From positions 3,229,001-3,293,000 of the forward strand of contig NZ_CP060436.1 in assembly GCF_003590145.2 (NCBI RefSeq): 64,000 bases of DNA. The letters are read 5' to 3'. This stretch comes from Pseudooceanicola algae. Lineage in GTDB: Bacteria; Pseudomonadota; Alphaproteobacteria; Rhodobacterales; Rhodobacteraceae. The notes below the pieces were generated by a model that saw only the letters and a list, made by a program, of their open reading frames with translations, searched no databases and was not told the DNA's origin. A program made the position numbers and the translations under genes. This document shows positions 45,555 through 55,461 of this stretch, piece by piece. Position 1 is the first letter of the stretch. Each line of letters opens with the position of its first letter.

Positions 45555-47579
45555 TCAATTCAGTCCGAAGATATCACGCAGGGCTTTTTCGATGACATTC
45601 TCGACCTGCTTGATCGGATTGCTGCCCGACGACCCCGCGCTGCCGCTGTCACCGGCCATTTCGCGCCCTTGCGAAGTGTCCGGATGGATCATCGGCAGGG
45701 GACGCGGTTCCAGCCCGTCCTGCACGCGGACCATGGTTTCATGGAAGATCTCGGCAGGCAGGCCCGACCCGGTGACACCGGTCAGCGGCGTGTTGTTGTC
45801 ATAGCCCATCCAGACCCCGATCACGTAGTCCGCCGAGAAGCCGATGAACCAGGCATCCCGCGCGGCCTGCGTGGTGCCGGTCTTGCCGGCGATCTCGACA
45901 TTGTCGAGCCCGGCGCGCTGGCCGGTGCCGCTCAGCACCACTTGGCGCATCATGTAGATCAGCTCGCGCGCTGCATCTTCGCGGATCACCCGTTCGCCGA
46001 TGCCGCCTTCGGTTTCCGCCAGCGGTTCGCTGTCGCCCTGCAGCGTGACCCGCGTCATGCCGTAGGGTTCCACTGAAGAACCGCCGTTCAGGATGCCGGC
46101 ATAGGCGCCGACCATCTCGATCAGCGTCGCTTCCGAGGCGCCAAGCGCCAGGGCCGGACCGGGGGCGAGATCATGCCCGATGCCGAAGTCCTCGGCCACC
46201 TTGCGGACGTTGTCGAGGCCGGCCGCCTGGGCCACCCGTACCGCCGGAATATTGAGGGATTTCTTCAGCGCATCGACCAAGGTCACCGGGCCGCGGAAGT
46301 CATGGTCGTAGTTTTCCGGCGTCCAGGGGCCGGAGCCTGGGATGTTGATGGTCAGAGGTGCGTCCTGAACGATGTCGTTCCAGGACCAGCCCAGTTCCAG
46401 CGCGGTTGCATAGACGAAGGGTTTGAAGCTGCTGCCGGTCTGGCGCAGCGCCTGGGTGGCACGGTTGAACACCCCGCCACCGTCAAGGTCACGCCCGCCG
46501 ACCATGCCACGCACCGCGCCATCGGCGCTCATCACGACAATGGCGGCCTGCGCATCTGATCCTTCGCGGACCTTGGTTTCAAAGACATGGGCCAGCGCCC
46601 CTTCGGCGCTTTTCTGGATGCGCGGGTCCAGCGTCGTGTCAAAGACCACGTCGGCATTGCGCCGGGTCAGGAAATCCGGGGCCGAGGACATCAGCCAGTC
46701 GGCGAAATAGCCCCCGGACTGGTCACGCGCCGCGTCGGACAGCTGCGCTGGATGGGCAATGGCCTGTTCGGCCTGCGCGGCGGTCAGGTAATCCTGATCC
46801 TCCATCAGCCCGATGATCAGGTTGGCGCGGTTCTGGCTGCGCGCCAGATTGTTGGTCGGCGCGTAACGCGTCGGCGCGACCAGCAACCCGGCCAGCATGG
46901 CGGCCTGCGCGGGATCGACATCGGCGGCGCTCTTGCCGAAATAGCGCTCGCTCGCGGCTTCGAACCCGCGCGTACCTTCGCCCAGATAGGCGCGGTTCAT
47001 GTAGATGGTCAGGATGTCGTTCTTGGAATACCGCATCTCCATCCCGACGGCATAGACCGCTTCCTTGGCCTTGCGCCAAAGGGTGGTCTGGCGGCAGTCG
47101 GATTCATAGGCGGATTCGTTCTTCCAGACAGTCGGGTCATAGGGCACCCCGAGGCAGATCAGCTTGGCCGTCTGCTGGGTGATGGTCGAACCGCCGTGCC
47201 CTTCCAGCGGGCCACGGCCTTCGCGCAGGTTGATCGCGATGGCGCCGATGACGCCACGCGGACTGACCCCGAAATGCCGGTAAAAGCGCCGGTCCTCAGT
47301 CGCCACGATGGCGTTCAGCAGGTTCGGAGAGACATTCTCGGCCGAGACCAGCCCACCATATTGATCGCCGCGCCAGGCAAAGGTTTGCCCCGAGGCATCG
47401 CGCATGGTGACCGATCCGCGCGCGCGACCGTCGGTCAGATCCTCGACCGGGGGCAGGGTCACGGCGACAAAGGCCGAGGCGATCAGGATCAGGGCGACCG
47501 AAACCGCGCCGATGCGCCAGAGCACCCGCCAGATCAGGCTGAACGTCAGGCGGATGATATTGTAGAAGAAGCGCAGCAC
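45555..47579 (-). CDS. PBP1A-type penicillin-binding protein, membrane and catalytic part
   Basis: Bifunctional class A PBP polymerising and cross-linking peptidoglycan. After one membrane helix come the transglycosylase domain (EDRRFYRHFGVSPRG; GGSTITQQTAK) and the transpeptidase domain (Ser-x-x-Lys in GSSFKPF; SLN in KKSLNIP; KTG in GKTGTT). The frame has no good start: the GTG at 47579 lacks a ribosome-binding site and lies directly at the membrane helix. The frame stays open upstream through a Gly-Ser-Arg repeat. The natural N-terminus is in another frame (47546-48298), so the gene appears frameshifted near 47695-47699, or there is a sequencing error. Confidence 0.88.
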   Translation of the reverse strand: MLRFFYNIIRLTFSLIWRVLWRIGAVSVALILIASAFVAVTLPPVEDLTDGRARGSVTMRDASGQTFAWRGDQYGGLVSAENVSPNLLNAIVATEDRRFYRHFGVSPRGVIGAIAINLREGRGPLEGHGGSTITQQTAKLICLGVPYDPTVWKNESAYESDCRQTTLWRKAKEAVYAVGMEMRYSKNDILTIYMNRAYLGEGTRGFEAASERYFGKSAADVDPAQAAMLAGLLVAPTRYAPTNNLARSQNRANLIIGLMEDQDYLTAAQAEQAIAHPAQLSDAARDQSGGYFADWLMSSAPDFLTRRNADVVFDTTLDPRIQKSAEGALAHVFETKVREGSDAQAAIVVMSADGAVRGMVGGRDLDGGGVFNRATQALRQTGSSFKPFVYATALELGWSWNDIVQDAPLTINIPGSGPWTPENYDHDFRGPVTLVDALKKSLNIPAVRVAQAAGLDNVRKVAEDFGIGHDLAPGPALALGASEATLIEMVGAYAGILNGGSSVEPYGMTRVTLQGDSEPLAETEGGIGERVIREDAARELIYMMRQVVLSGTGQRAGLDNVEIAGKTGTTQAARDAWFIGFSADYVIGVWMGYDNNTPLTGVTGSGLPAEIFHETMVRVQDGLEPRPLPMIHPDTSQGREMAGDSGSAGSSGSNPIKQVENVIEKALRDIFGLN

Positions 47580-48298
47580 CGGGTTGCGCGGCCCACGGGA
47601 CGGACCCCGACCCGAGCCCCCGCGACCCGAGCCCCCGCGACCCGAGCCCCCGCGACCCGAGCCCCCGCGACCTGATCCACCGCGCCCTGAACCGCCCCCG
47701 AACCGCCTGCCCCGGGGCGCCCTTTCGCGCTGCGGGGTGAGGACTTTGCCGGAGCCTTGGCCGATGCCCGGGTCTTGCCGGTGGGTTTGGGCGCAGGTTT
47801 CGTCGGTTTGCGGGCAGGGGCCCTGGCGGGCTTTCGCGCCGGCGCCTTGCCTGCGGTCGGACGGGGGGCGGGCTCTGCTTCGGGGTGAACGTCCTGGGCC
47901 ATGGGGGCCTCGGGGACGGAACGGGATGGCCGGGCCGGCTGGGGCGCGCGGTTCTGCATGTCGGGACAGGTCGGCTCACCGCCGGCCGTGCGCTGCTCCG
48001 CGCGAACGTAAGCCTGCCGGAGCGGCGTCCTGTGCTGGGCCTGATCCGTCAAACGAGGATCCGTCACACGCGGGTCCACCGGTTCCTGAGCGACCGGGCC
48101 CCGCCCCGTCACGCCCCGGGAGGCTGTGCCAGCGGTGGATGTGGGCGGGGTCGGCGCCATACCGCGGGACAATTGGGGTTCACCCCCCCCGCGTCGCACC
48201 AGCTTGCGCCCCTGTCCCGCGCTCGCCGTGCCCTGCGGGTCCACGCCATGGCGGCGGTCCGCCACGAGCGGCGGTCTTCCGTATCCTGAATCGTTCAT
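47546..48298 (-). pseudogene. N-terminal tail of the PBP1A gene, out of frame with its catalytic part
   Basis: Begins MNDSGYGRPPLVADRR, which resembles the N-terminus of PBP1A proteins in this lineage, and continues as a long Pro/Ala/Lys/Arg-rich disordered cytoplasmic tail (APARKPTKPAPKPTGKTR and similar). At about 47700 the frame leaves the Gly-Ser-Gly-Arg-Gly repeat that joins the membrane helix of the PBP. One extra G in the run of five (C5 on the + strand, 47695-47699) would restore one continuous protein of about 900 residues. Confidence 0.65.
47608..47667. repeat. 15-bp tandem repeat in the PBP1A gene
   Basis: Four perfect copies of CGACCCGAGCCCCCG (47608, 47623, 47638, 47653), then degenerate copies to about 47700. 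On the minus strand it encodes Ser-Gly-Arg-Gly-Gly units in the catalytic frame and Val-Ala-Gly-Ala-Arg units in the N-terminal frame. Copy number and the G-runs are likely to be unstable. Confidence 0.9.
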
Positions 48299-48563
48299 GA
48301 TGCCCTGCCCGAGCTTTTTGATTTTGGGCATCCTACACCCAACGCGCAGGAATGTTGAGGCGGAAGCCATCAGCTCGGCGATAAATGAATTGACCAAAAA
48401 ATGTGCTAATTTCTCAAAACGTCCAAAAAAAAGGCGACCAGAGTGCATTTTACACTAGTCAACCCCACCTGCTGTTCCGCAATGCGGGTAGGCGCGGCTT
48501 ATCTGCCAGTGCCAAACTGCGGTGCCTACGACTCCTGGGTCCGCAAAAAGGAAGGGGATAGTA

Positions 48564-48902
48564 GTGAAACTGATCATTGCAACAATCAAACCGTTCAAGC
48601 TCGAGGAGGTCCGCGAGGCGCTGACCGAGATCGGCGTTCGCGGGATGATGGTAACGGAAATCAAGGGCTTCGGCTCTCAATCGGGCCATACGGAGATCTA
48701 TCGCGGCGCCGAATACGCGGTGAACTTCGTTCCGAAGATCAAGCTCGAGATCGCTGTGACGGCCGCCATGGCTGACCAGGTCGTCGAAAAGATCACCGAA
48801 ACGGCAAAGACCGGCAAAATCGGTGACGGCAAGATCTTCGTGCTCGACGTCCAGCAGGCGGTGCGGGTGCGGACCGGCGAAACCAACGACGACGCACTCT
48901 GA
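48564..48902 (+). CDS. glnK: P-II nitrogen regulatory protein GlnK
   Basis: Signal-transducing trimer that reports nitrogen and energy status and gates AmtB. The 112-residue length is exact for P-II proteins; Tyr51, the uridylylation site at the T-loop tip, is present (GAEYAVNF), as is the C-terminal VRVRTGE. The GTG start at 48564 follows GGAAGGGG and is decided by family alignment. It lies 33 bp before amtB, the usual glnK-amtB pair, which is normally induced on nitrogen limitation. Confidence 0.96.
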   Translation: MKLIIATIKPFKLEEVREALTEIGVRGMMVTEIKGFGSQSGHTEIYRGAEYAVNFVPKIKLEIAVTAAMADQVVEKITETAKTGKIGDGKIFVLDVQQAVRVRTGETNDDAL

Positions 48903-48935
48903 GCGGCACCGGACAGGGAAAAGGGAACTCAATCA

Positions 48936-50270
48936 ATGAAAACCATTCAGAAACTTGGCCTTGCCGCGGCGCTCATGGCGCTGCCGAGCATCGGCCTTGC
49001 ACAGGAAGAGGAAGTCGTCGCGGCACTCGTGCCCACGGATTCCGTCTTTATCCTCAACACGTTGCTGCTGATCATCGGCGGTTTCCTCGTGTTCTTCATG
49101 GCCGCAGGCTTCGGCATGCTGGAAGCGGGCCTGGTCCGTTCCAAGAACGTCGCCATGCAATGCACCAAGAACATCGGCCTCTTCTCGCTGGCGTCGATCT
49201 TCTACTACCTGATCGGCTACAACCTGATGTACCCGCTCGGCACCTGGGCCGTTGATGGCTGGCTCTCGGGCGTCTGGGGTCCCGGCGTCATGGAAGCCGT
49301 GGGCATCACCGCCGATGCAGCCGACGATTACGGCTATGCTTCGACCTCGTCCGACTTCTTCTTCCAGGTCATGTTCTGCGCCGCCACCGCCTCGATCGTT
49401 TCCGGCACCTTGGCCGAACGTATCAAGCTCTGGCCCTTCATGATCTTCACGATCATCCTGACCTCGCTGATCTACCCGATTTCCGCCTCCTGGAAATGGG
49501 GCGGCGGTTTCCTGGATGCCGCGGGCTTCCTCGACTTCGCAGGTTCGACCGTCGTGCACTCCGTGGGTGGCTGGGCCGCTCTGGCCGGTGCGATCATCCT
49601 TGGCCCGCGTCTGGGCAAGTACAAGGACGGCAAGGTCACGGCCTTCCCCGGTTCGAACCTGACCCTGGCGACCCTGGGTACCTTCATCCTGTGGCTCGGC
49701 TGGTTCGGCTTCAACGGCGCATCGCAACTGGCCATGGGCTCGGTTGGTGACGTGGCCGACGTTGGCCGCATCATGGTCAACACCAACACGGCTGCGGCAG
49801 GTGGTGCCATCGGCGCCATGATCCTGACCCAGATCATGTACGGCAAGACCGACCTCACCATGGTGCTGAACGGCGCACTGGCGGGCCTCGTGTCGATCAC
49901 TGCCGAACCGCTGACCCCCAGCATCGGGGCCGCGACCATCATCGGCGCCATCGGTGGTATCATCGTGGTCCTGGTCGTGCCGCTGCTCGACAAGCTGAAG
50001 ATCGACGATGTCGTCGGTGCCATCCCGGTCCACCTCGTCTGTGGCATCTGGGGCACCATCGCGGTTGTCTTCACCAATGCTGACGCCACCTTCGGCGCCC
50101 AGATCTATGGCATCGTCGTGGTCGGCATCTTCACCTTCGTGGTCTCCGGCGTTGTCTGGCTGATCCTGAAGGGTGTCATGGGCATCCGGGTTTCCGAAGA
50201 GGACGAGATCGCCGGTCTCGACATGGCCGAACTGGGCATGGAAGCCTATCCGGAATTCTCCAAGGGCTGA
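48936..50270 (+). CDS. amtB: Ammonium transporter AmtB
   Basis: Inner-membrane ammonium channel, 444 residues, with an N-terminal signal peptide (ending GLAQ) and eleven membrane segments. FMAAGFGMLEAGLVR, the DFAGSTVVHSVGGWAALAGAI block with the first pore His, and IPVHLVCGIWG with the second pore His are clear. The C-terminal tail (GIRVSEEDEIAGLDMAELGMEAYPEF) is the GlnK-interacting region. Follows glnK in the same operon and is closed by a terminator. Confidence 0.97.
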   Translation: MKTIQKLGLAAALMALPSIGLAQEEEVVAALVPTDSVFILNTLLLIIGGFLVFFMAAGFGMLEAGLVRSKNVAMQCTKNIGLFSLASIFYYLIGYNLMYPLGTWAVDGWLSGVWGPGVMEAVGITADAADDYGYASTSSDFFFQVMFCAATASIVSGTLAERIKLWPFMIFTIILTSLIYPISASWKWGGGFLDAAGFLDFAGSTVVHSVGGWAALAGAIILGPRLGKYKDGKVTAFPGSNLTLATLGTFILWLGWFGFNGASQLAMGSVGDVADVGRIMVNTNTAAAGGAIGAMILTQIMYGKTDLTMVLNGALAGLVSITAEPLTPSIGAATIIGAIGGIIVVLVVPLLDKLKIDDVVGAIPVHLVCGIWGTIAVVFTNADATFGAQIYGIVVVGIFTFVVSGVVWLILKGVMGIRVSEEDEIAGLDMAELGMEAYPEFSKG

Positions 50271-50298
50271 GTTTTCCATCCAACTCAGTCTCAGACCT

Positions 50299-50328
50299 GG
50301 CCCGGGCGTGAAAGCGCCCGGGCCTTTT
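50299..50328 (+). terminator. Rho-independent terminator of glnK-amtB
   Basis: Ten-bp perfect stem GGCCCGGGCG (50299-50308) with CGCCCGGGCC (50315-50324), loop TGAAAG, then TTTTCGTTT. Confidence 0.92.
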
Positions 50329-50521
50329 CGTTTCCGGAGGCCGCCGCCGGTCATCCCTAAATCTTGCCCTGATCTGTTCGGGATCGGTGCCCAATCTGCC
50401 TGTCGCGCGGGCGCGTCGCATCGCGCGTTGTGGTCCGGCGCTCTTCCACCCCACGGCGGGAATTGCCGCCTCTGCCGATCCGTGCTTAGGCTTTGGGTAA
50501 GGAACAAGAGGGAAGAAGCCT

Positions 50522-51745
50522 ATGTACGATCTTGCGGCCATCGGGGCCTGGCTGGAATTCGGAGTCCGCTGGCTTCATGTCATCACCGCGATTGCCTGGA
50601 TCGGCTCTTCCTTCTATTTCATAGCGCTCGACCTCGGCCTGCACCGGGACCGCAACCTGGCCTCCGGCGCGGATGGCGAGGAATGGCAGGTCCATGGTGG
50701 CGGCTTCTACCATGTGCAGAAGTACCTCGTCGCCCCCGTGGCCATGCCCGACCACCTTGTCTGGTTCAAATGGGAGGCCTACTCGACCTGGCTGTCCGGC
50801 TTCGCCCTGCTTGCGCTGGTCTACTATCTCGGCGCGGACTTCTACCTGATCGACCCGGCGGTGATGGACCTCACGCGCCTTCAGGCCATCGCGATCTCGG
50901 TCGCCTCGCTCGGCTTCGGCTGGCTGGCCTACGACTTCATCTGCAAGTCGAAGTTCGGCGACAACAACACCCGGCTGATGCTGGGCCTCTACGTGATCCT
51001 GGTCGCGCTTGCCTGGTTCTATTCCCACGTCTTCTCGGGCCGCGCGGCGCTGCTGCACCTCGGTGCCTTCACCGCCACGATCATGAGCGCGAACGTCTTC
51101 TTCATCATCATGCCCAACCAGCGCGTGGTGGTCGAAGACCTGAAGGCCGGCCGCACCCCGGCGGCTAAATACGGCTATATCGCCAAGCAGCGCTCGACCC
51201 ACAACAACTACCTGACGCTGCCGGTCATCTTCATGATGCTGTCGAACCACTACCCGCTGGCCTTCGGCACCCAGCACACATGGATCATCGCCAGCCTGGT
51301 CTTCCTGATGGGCGTCACGATCCGGCATTTCTTCAACTCGGTGCACATGCGCAAGGCGACGCCCTGGTGGACCTGGCTGGTCACCGCGCTGATCTTCCTG
51401 ACGGTGATGTGGCTCTCGACCGCTCCGCTCTGGTCCGACGACGCCGAAGACCCCGAAGCGGGCATCGTCACCCGCTTTGCCGAAGCCGAAGGCTATGACC
51501 AGGTCCATGACATCGTGCTCGGGCGCTGCTCCATGTGCCACAGCGCCGAGCCGTTCTACGACGGTATCCTCTGGGCTCCCAAGGGCGTGCGCCTCGACGA
51601 TGCCACCCAGATCACCCGCAACGCCCGCGCGATCTACCTGCAGGCCGGCCTGACCCATGCCATGCCCCCCGCAAACGTCAGCTTCATCGAGGACGACGAA
51701 CGCGATGCCATCCGCGCCTGGTACGAATCCGCGATCAAGGGCTGA
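50522..51745 (+). CDS. puuD: Urate hydroxylase PuuD (membrane urate oxidase with haem domain)
   Basis: 407-residue membrane-bound urate oxidase type, converting urate to 5-hydroxyisourate. Residues ~1-310 form about eight to nine membrane helices (LEFGVRWLHVITAIAWIGSSFYF; HVFSGRAALLHLGAF; IRHFFNSVHMRK), and the C-terminal ~80 residues are a cytochrome c domain with CSMCH at 336-340 and an axial Met candidate in HAMPP. Electrons probably leave to the respiratory chain. GAAGAAG precedes the ATG. The rest of the purine-degradation pathway is not in the window. Confidence 0.93.
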   Translation: MYDLAAIGAWLEFGVRWLHVITAIAWIGSSFYFIALDLGLHRDRNLASGADGEEWQVHGGGFYHVQKYLVAPVAMPDHLVWFKWEAYSTWLSGFALLALVYYLGADFYLIDPAVMDLTRLQAIAISVASLGFGWLAYDFICKSKFGDNNTRLMLGLYVILVALAWFYSHVFSGRAALLHLGAFTATIMSANVFFIIMPNQRVVVEDLKAGRTPAAKYGYIAKQRSTHNNYLTLPVIFMMLSNHYPLAFGTQHTWIIASLVFLMGVTIRHFFNSVHMRKATPWWTWLVTALIFLTVMWLSTAPLWSDDAEDPEAGIVTRFAEAEGYDQVHDIVLGRCSMCHSAEPFYDGILWAPKGVRLDDATQITRNARAIYLQAGLTHAMPPANVSFIEDDERDAIRAWYESAIKG

Positions 51746-51752
51746 CCCCCCC

Positions 51753-51809
51753 GTTTCCCTGTTTCAAATATCCTGGGGAGTCTCCGGCACGGAGACGGGG
51801 CAAAGCCCC
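51753..51809 (+). repeat. Structured intergenic repeat, copy 2
   Basis: Begins 7 bp after the puuD stop. Leader GTTTCCCTGTTTCAAATA then TCCTGGGG; hairpin GTCTCCG-GCA-CGGAGAC (51780-51796); hairpin GGGGC-AAA-GCCCC (51797-51809). Same architecture as 11220-11300 with a shorter, different first stem. Confidence 0.6.
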
Positions 51810-51877
51810 ATTCTATCCACAGCAAACTTCCCGCGCCCCCATTTGCGACTCAGATGACCCATGCTAGGTTTTGCGGC

Positions 51878-53755
51878 ATGCAGCGCCCTGACCCCAAGAT
51901 AAGCGACGTCCGCCCCGTCATCCGCCAACTCGACGACTCCGCCGTGAACCGCATCGCGGCCGGCGAAGTGGTCGAACGCCCGGCCTCGGCGGTCAAGGAA
52001 CTGGTGGAAAACGCGCTCGACGCCGGCGCCACCCGGATCGAGATCACGGTGGCCGATGGCGGCAAGACCCTGATCCGCATCAAGGACGACGGCTGCGGCA
52101 TCGCGCCCGAAGACCTGCCCCTGGCCCTGTCGCGCCATGCCACGTCGAAGATCGACGGCTCGGACCTGCTGAACATCCATACCTTCGGTTTCCGGGGCGA
52201 GGCGCTGCCCTCGCTCGCCGCCGTCGGGCGGCTCAGCCTCACCTCCCGCGCGCCGGGACAGGAAGGCGCGGAGATCCGCGTCTCCGGAGGCCAGGCCGAG
52301 CCCGTCCGCCCTGCCGCGCTGAACCGGGGCACCGTGGCCGAACTGCGCGATCTCTTCTACGCCACGCCCGCGCGGCTGAAGTTCCTGCGCACCGACCGGG
52401 CGGAAATGCAGGCGGTCACCGACATCATCAAGCGGCTCGCCATGGCCGAACCCTTCGTCGGGTTCACCCTGATCGACGCAGGCAGCGACCGCACGGTGTT
52501 CCGCGCCGACCCTGAATCCGGTGACCTGTTCGACGCGCTCCACGCTCGCCTTTCCACGATCCTCGGCAAGGAATTCGCCGAAAACGCCCTCAGGATCGAC
52601 GCGACCCGCGAAGATCTGCACATGACGGGTTACGCCGCCCTGCCGACCTATTCGCGCGGCGCGGCGGTGGCGCAGTTCCTCTTCGTCAATGGCCGCCCGG
52701 TGAAGGACAAGCTGCTGACCGGTGCCCTGCGCGCGGCCTATTTCGACTTCCTGTCGCGTGACCGCCATCCGGCGGCGGCGCTGTTCATCGACTGCGATCC
52801 CGTACTGGTCGACGTCAACGTCCACCCCGCGAAATCCGAAGTCCGTTTCCGCGATCCCGCCATCGCACGCGGCTTGATCGTCTCGGGCCTGCGCCACGCC
52901 CTTGCCGAAGCCGGGCATCGCGCCTCGACCACCGTCTCCGGGGCCACCCTCGGGGCGTTCCGCGCCGAGCCGCGCCAGACGCCGGATGGCCAGCCCTTTG
53001 TCTACCAGGCACCAGAGGCTCCGCGCGGCTTTGCCGCCCCGATCCCACAGGGTGGGCTTGCGCAGACAGATCTTACCGGCCGAGGCTTTTCTGACCGCAA
53101 CTTTCCGGCTTTCGACAGCGCCCCCTCGGGCCGCTTCGAGCCGATCGAAGAGACTCCGCAACAGCCCCTCGAAAGCCATCCGCTCGGCGCGGCCCGCGCC
53201 CAGTTGCACGAGAACTACATCGTTGCCCAGACGACACGCGGCATGGTGCTCGTCGACCAACACGCGGCGCATGAACGGCTGGTCTATGAAAAACTGAAGA
53301 CCCAGATGGCTGCCAATGGCGTCGCCTCCCAAGCCCTGCTGATCCCCGAGATCGTCGAGCTTTCACAGGGCGATGCCACCCGCCTGCTGGAGGCCGCAGA
53401 TGACCTCGCCCGGCTTGGCCTGATCCTCGAGCCCTTCGGCGGCGGCGCCATCGCGGTGCGGGAAACCCCGGCCATCCTCGGCGAAATCAGCGCCGAGGCG
53501 CTGATCCGCGATGTGCTGGACGAATTGTCGGATCAGGACCAGTCGATGACCCTGCAGGCCCGGATCGAGGCGATCCTGTCGCGCGTCGCCTGCCATGGCT
53601 CGATCCGGTCGGGTCGGCGCATGCAGGTCGCGGAAATGAACGAACTTCTGCGCCAGATGGAGGCAACGCCCCATTCCGGCCAGTGCAACCACGGCCGCCC
53701 CACCTATGTGGAGCTGCAATTGACGGATATCGAAAGGCTTTTCGGTCGCACATGA
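51878..53755 (+). CDS. mutL: DNA mismatch repair protein MutL
   Basis: Mismatch-repair ATPase linking MutS to downstream nicking. The 625-residue protein has the GHKL motifs [36 protein letters not shown] and [11 protein letters not shown], a Pro-rich linker (~350-440) and a C-terminal dimerisation domain with an endonuclease-type region ([20 protein letters not shown]). Two starts are possible; 51878 aligns better than 51854. Its stop overlaps the rmuC start by 4 bp. Confidence 0.96.
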   Translation: MQRPDPKISDVRPVIRQLDDSAVNRIAAGEVVERPASAVKELVENALDAGATRIEITVADGGKTLIRIKDDGCGIAPEDLPLALSRHATSKIDGSDLLNIHTFGFRGEALPSLAAVGRLSLTSRAPGQEGAEIRVSGGQAEPVRPAALNRGTVAELRDLFYATPARLKFLRTDRAEMQAVTDIIKRLAMAEPFVGFTLIDAGSDRTVFRADPESGDLFDALHARLSTILGKEFAENALRIDATREDLHMTGYAALPTYSRGAAVAQFLFVNGRPVKDKLLTGALRAAYFDFLSRDRHPAAALFIDCDPVLVDVNVHPAKSEVRFRDPAIARGLIVSGLRHALAEAGHRASTTVSGATLGAFRAEPRQTPDGQPFVYQAPEAPRGFAAPIPQGGLAQTDLTGRGFSDRNFPAFDSAPSGRFEPIEETPQQPLESHPLGAARAQLHENYIVAQTTRGMVLVDQHAAHERLVYEKLKTQMAANGVASQALLIPEIVELSQGDATRLLEAADDLARLGLILEPFGGGAIAVRETPAILGEISAEALIRDVLDELSDQDQSMTLQARIEAILSRVACHGSIRSGRRMQVAEMNELLRQMEATPHSGQCNHGRPTYVELQLTDIERLFGRT

Positions 53756-54978
53756 TCCAGCTTGGTTCGCTTACTTTCGACCTGTCCGACCCCGCGACGC
53801 TTGGCCTGCTGGCCGGGGGCCTGGTCCTTGTCCTGTTTCTGATCCTGATGGTCGTGCTCATCCGCACGGCATCGCGCGCTTCCGAGCCGGTGATCTGGCA
53901 GATGAACCAGATGGCCCGCACCGTAGACGGGCTGGCGCGCGGGCAGGAACAGCTGGCTGGCAACCTGTCGACGGTGTCCAATATGCAGACCAACGGTCAG
54001 AATCAGATGCTGCATTCCATGGAGGCCCGTCTGACGGCCGTGCAGCAGCATATGAACGATCGCCTGCATGCCAATGCCATGTCCCAGGCCCGTGCCCTGG
54101 CCGAGATGCAGGAAAAGATGAACACCCAGCTTCAGGGTGGGTCCGAAAAGACAGTGAAAAGCCTGGTCGAATTGCAGCAGCGCCTGCAGGTGATCGACAA
54201 GGCGCAGGAGAATATCACCAAGCTGTCCGGCGATGTGCTGTCGCTTCAGGACATCCTGTCCAACAAGCAGACCCGCGGCGCCTTCGGGGAAATCCAGCTG
54301 AACGATATCGTGTCCAAGGCGCTGCCCTCGGACAGCTACACGGTGCAGGCGACGCTTTCCAACGGCAAGCGGGCCGATTGCCTGATCCACCTGCCGAACC
54401 CGCCGGGGCCGATCGTGGTCGACGCCAAATTCCCGCTGGAAGCCTACGAGGCCCTGCGGCGGGCGCAAACGCGCGAGGAACGCCACGCCGCCGGGCAACA
54501 GTTCCGTGCCTCGGTCCGCGGGCACATGAAGGCGATTTCCGACCGCTACATCATCGAAGGTGAAACGGCCGATGGAGCGCTGATGTTCCTGCCCTCCGAA
54601 GCGGTCTATGCCGAATTGCACGCCAACTTTCCCGAGGTGATCCGCGAAGGGTTCAACATGCGGGTCTGGACCGTTTCGCCGACGACCTGCATGGCGACGC
54701 TGAATACCATGCGCGCGATCCTGAAGGACGCCCGCATGCGGGAACAGGCCGGCGCGATCCGCAAGGTGCTGCACTTGCTGCACCGCGACGTGGAAATCGT
54801 CGTCGAACGGGTGGGCAAGCTGGAAACCCATTTCGATCAGGCCCGCAAGGATCTGGACGGCATCGGCACCGCCGCCGAACGGGCCGGCAAACGCGCCGCG
54901 AAGCTGGACAATTTCGACTTCGAGGAACTGGCGCCCGAGGCCGGGACCTCTCCTCTGGAAAGCCTGAACAACGGGTAG
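53752..54978 (+). CDS. rmuC: RmuC family DNA recombination protein
   Basis: 408-residue protein with an N-terminal membrane helix (~17-37), a coiled-coil region to about 165, and the PD-(D/E)xK-like RmuC core ([55 protein letters not shown]). RmuC limits recombination at inverted repeats in E. coli. The ATGA overlap with mutL fixes the start and suggests coupled expression of two genome-stability genes. Confidence 0.95.
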   Translation: MIQLGSLTFDLSDPATLGLLAGGLVLVLFLILMVVLIRTASRASEPVIWQMNQMARTVDGLARGQEQLAGNLSTVSNMQTNGQNQMLHSMEARLTAVQQHMNDRLHANAMSQARALAEMQEKMNTQLQGGSEKTVKSLVELQQRLQVIDKAQENITKLSGDVLSLQDILSNKQTRGAFGEIQLNDIVSKALPSDSYTVQATLSNGKRADCLIHLPNPPGPIVVDAKFPLEAYEALRRAQTREERHAAGQQFRASVRGHMKAISDRYIIEGETADGALMFLPSEAVYAELHANFPEVIREGFNMRVWTVSPTTCMATLNTMRAILKDARMREQAGAIRKVLHLLHRDVEIVVERVGKLETHFDQARKDLDGIGTAAERAGKRAAKLDNFDFEELAPEAGTSPLESLNNG

Positions 54979-54999
54979 GGCGCCGCCTTTCACGCTGGT

Positions 55000-55013
55000 T
55001 TGAGGTAAATCAA
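55000..55013. promoter_or_regulatory. FNR/CRP-like palindrome upstream of the DUF3775 gene
   Basis: TTGA-GGTAAA-TCAA, close to the FNR/FnrL consensus TTGAT-N4-ATCAA (one mismatch), 34 bp upstream of 55048. Confidence 0.45.
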
Positions 55014-55047
55014 GGCGCGGTTTGGGCGAAAATGGTGTAGTCTGACC

Positions 55048-55392
55048 ATGTCAGGAGATGCCGCCATGCTTGAAATTTCCGTCAACAAGGTCGCTGCCGT
55101 GATCCTCATGTCACGCGAGCTTGACCGCGCAGAACCCGAATTGCGCGCCTTTCTGGAGGCGCTCAACGAAGAGGAACTGCTGAGCCTGGTCGCCCTGATG
55201 TGGATCGGGCGCGAGGCCTTCGAACCCGAGGAGCTTTCCGAAGCGATGGCGATGGCGGGGCGCGAAGGATCGGTGCCCACCCCGGATTACCTGCTCGGCT
55301 CGCCGCATCTGTCCGATCACCTGGAAAACGGGCTGGACGCGCTTGGCCTGTCGGCCACGGATGCCGAAGACGACCTGGTCCGGGGCGGCTAA
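55048..55392 (+). CDS. DUF3775 family protein
   Basis: Small acidic protein, 114 residues (or 108 from the ATG at 55066), with the DUF3775 pattern: LEISVNKVAAVILMSRELD, LVALMWIGREAFEPEELSEA, YLLGSPHLSDHLENGLDALG. Helical, no membrane segment. Function unknown. It lies 69 bp after rmuC, behind an FNR-like palindrome that could give it its own oxygen-dependent promoter. Confidence 0.85.
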   Translation: MSGDAAMLEISVNKVAAVILMSRELDRAEPELRAFLEALNEEELLSLVALMWIGREAFEPEELSEAMAMAGREGSVPTPDYLLGSPHLSDHLENGLDALGLSATDAEDDLVRGG

Positions 55393-55461
55393 GGCACCCA
55401 TTTGCCTTTCGCTGGCCTGCGTGGTCTGCCTGTCGGGGACACCGCTGCCCGGAGGCCCGCC

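Noticed and set aside
47608-47667. CRISPR-like array
   Set aside because: The repeats are 15 bp, directly contiguous and without spacers, so they are a tandem coding repeat. No other CRISPR candidate was found.
47584-48300. Plus-strand Pro/Arg-rich frame across the PBP1A repeat
   Set aside because: Produced by the GC-rich repeats of the opposite strand (repeated PEPPRP units); no start site or family.
48460-48563. Sigma-54 (-24/-12) promoter or NtrC site for glnK
   Set aside because: The nearest word (GCCAGTGCCAAACTGC) does not fit TGGCAC-N5-TTGC. An AGTG-N7-CACT repeat at 48442-48456 is too short to call an NtrC site.
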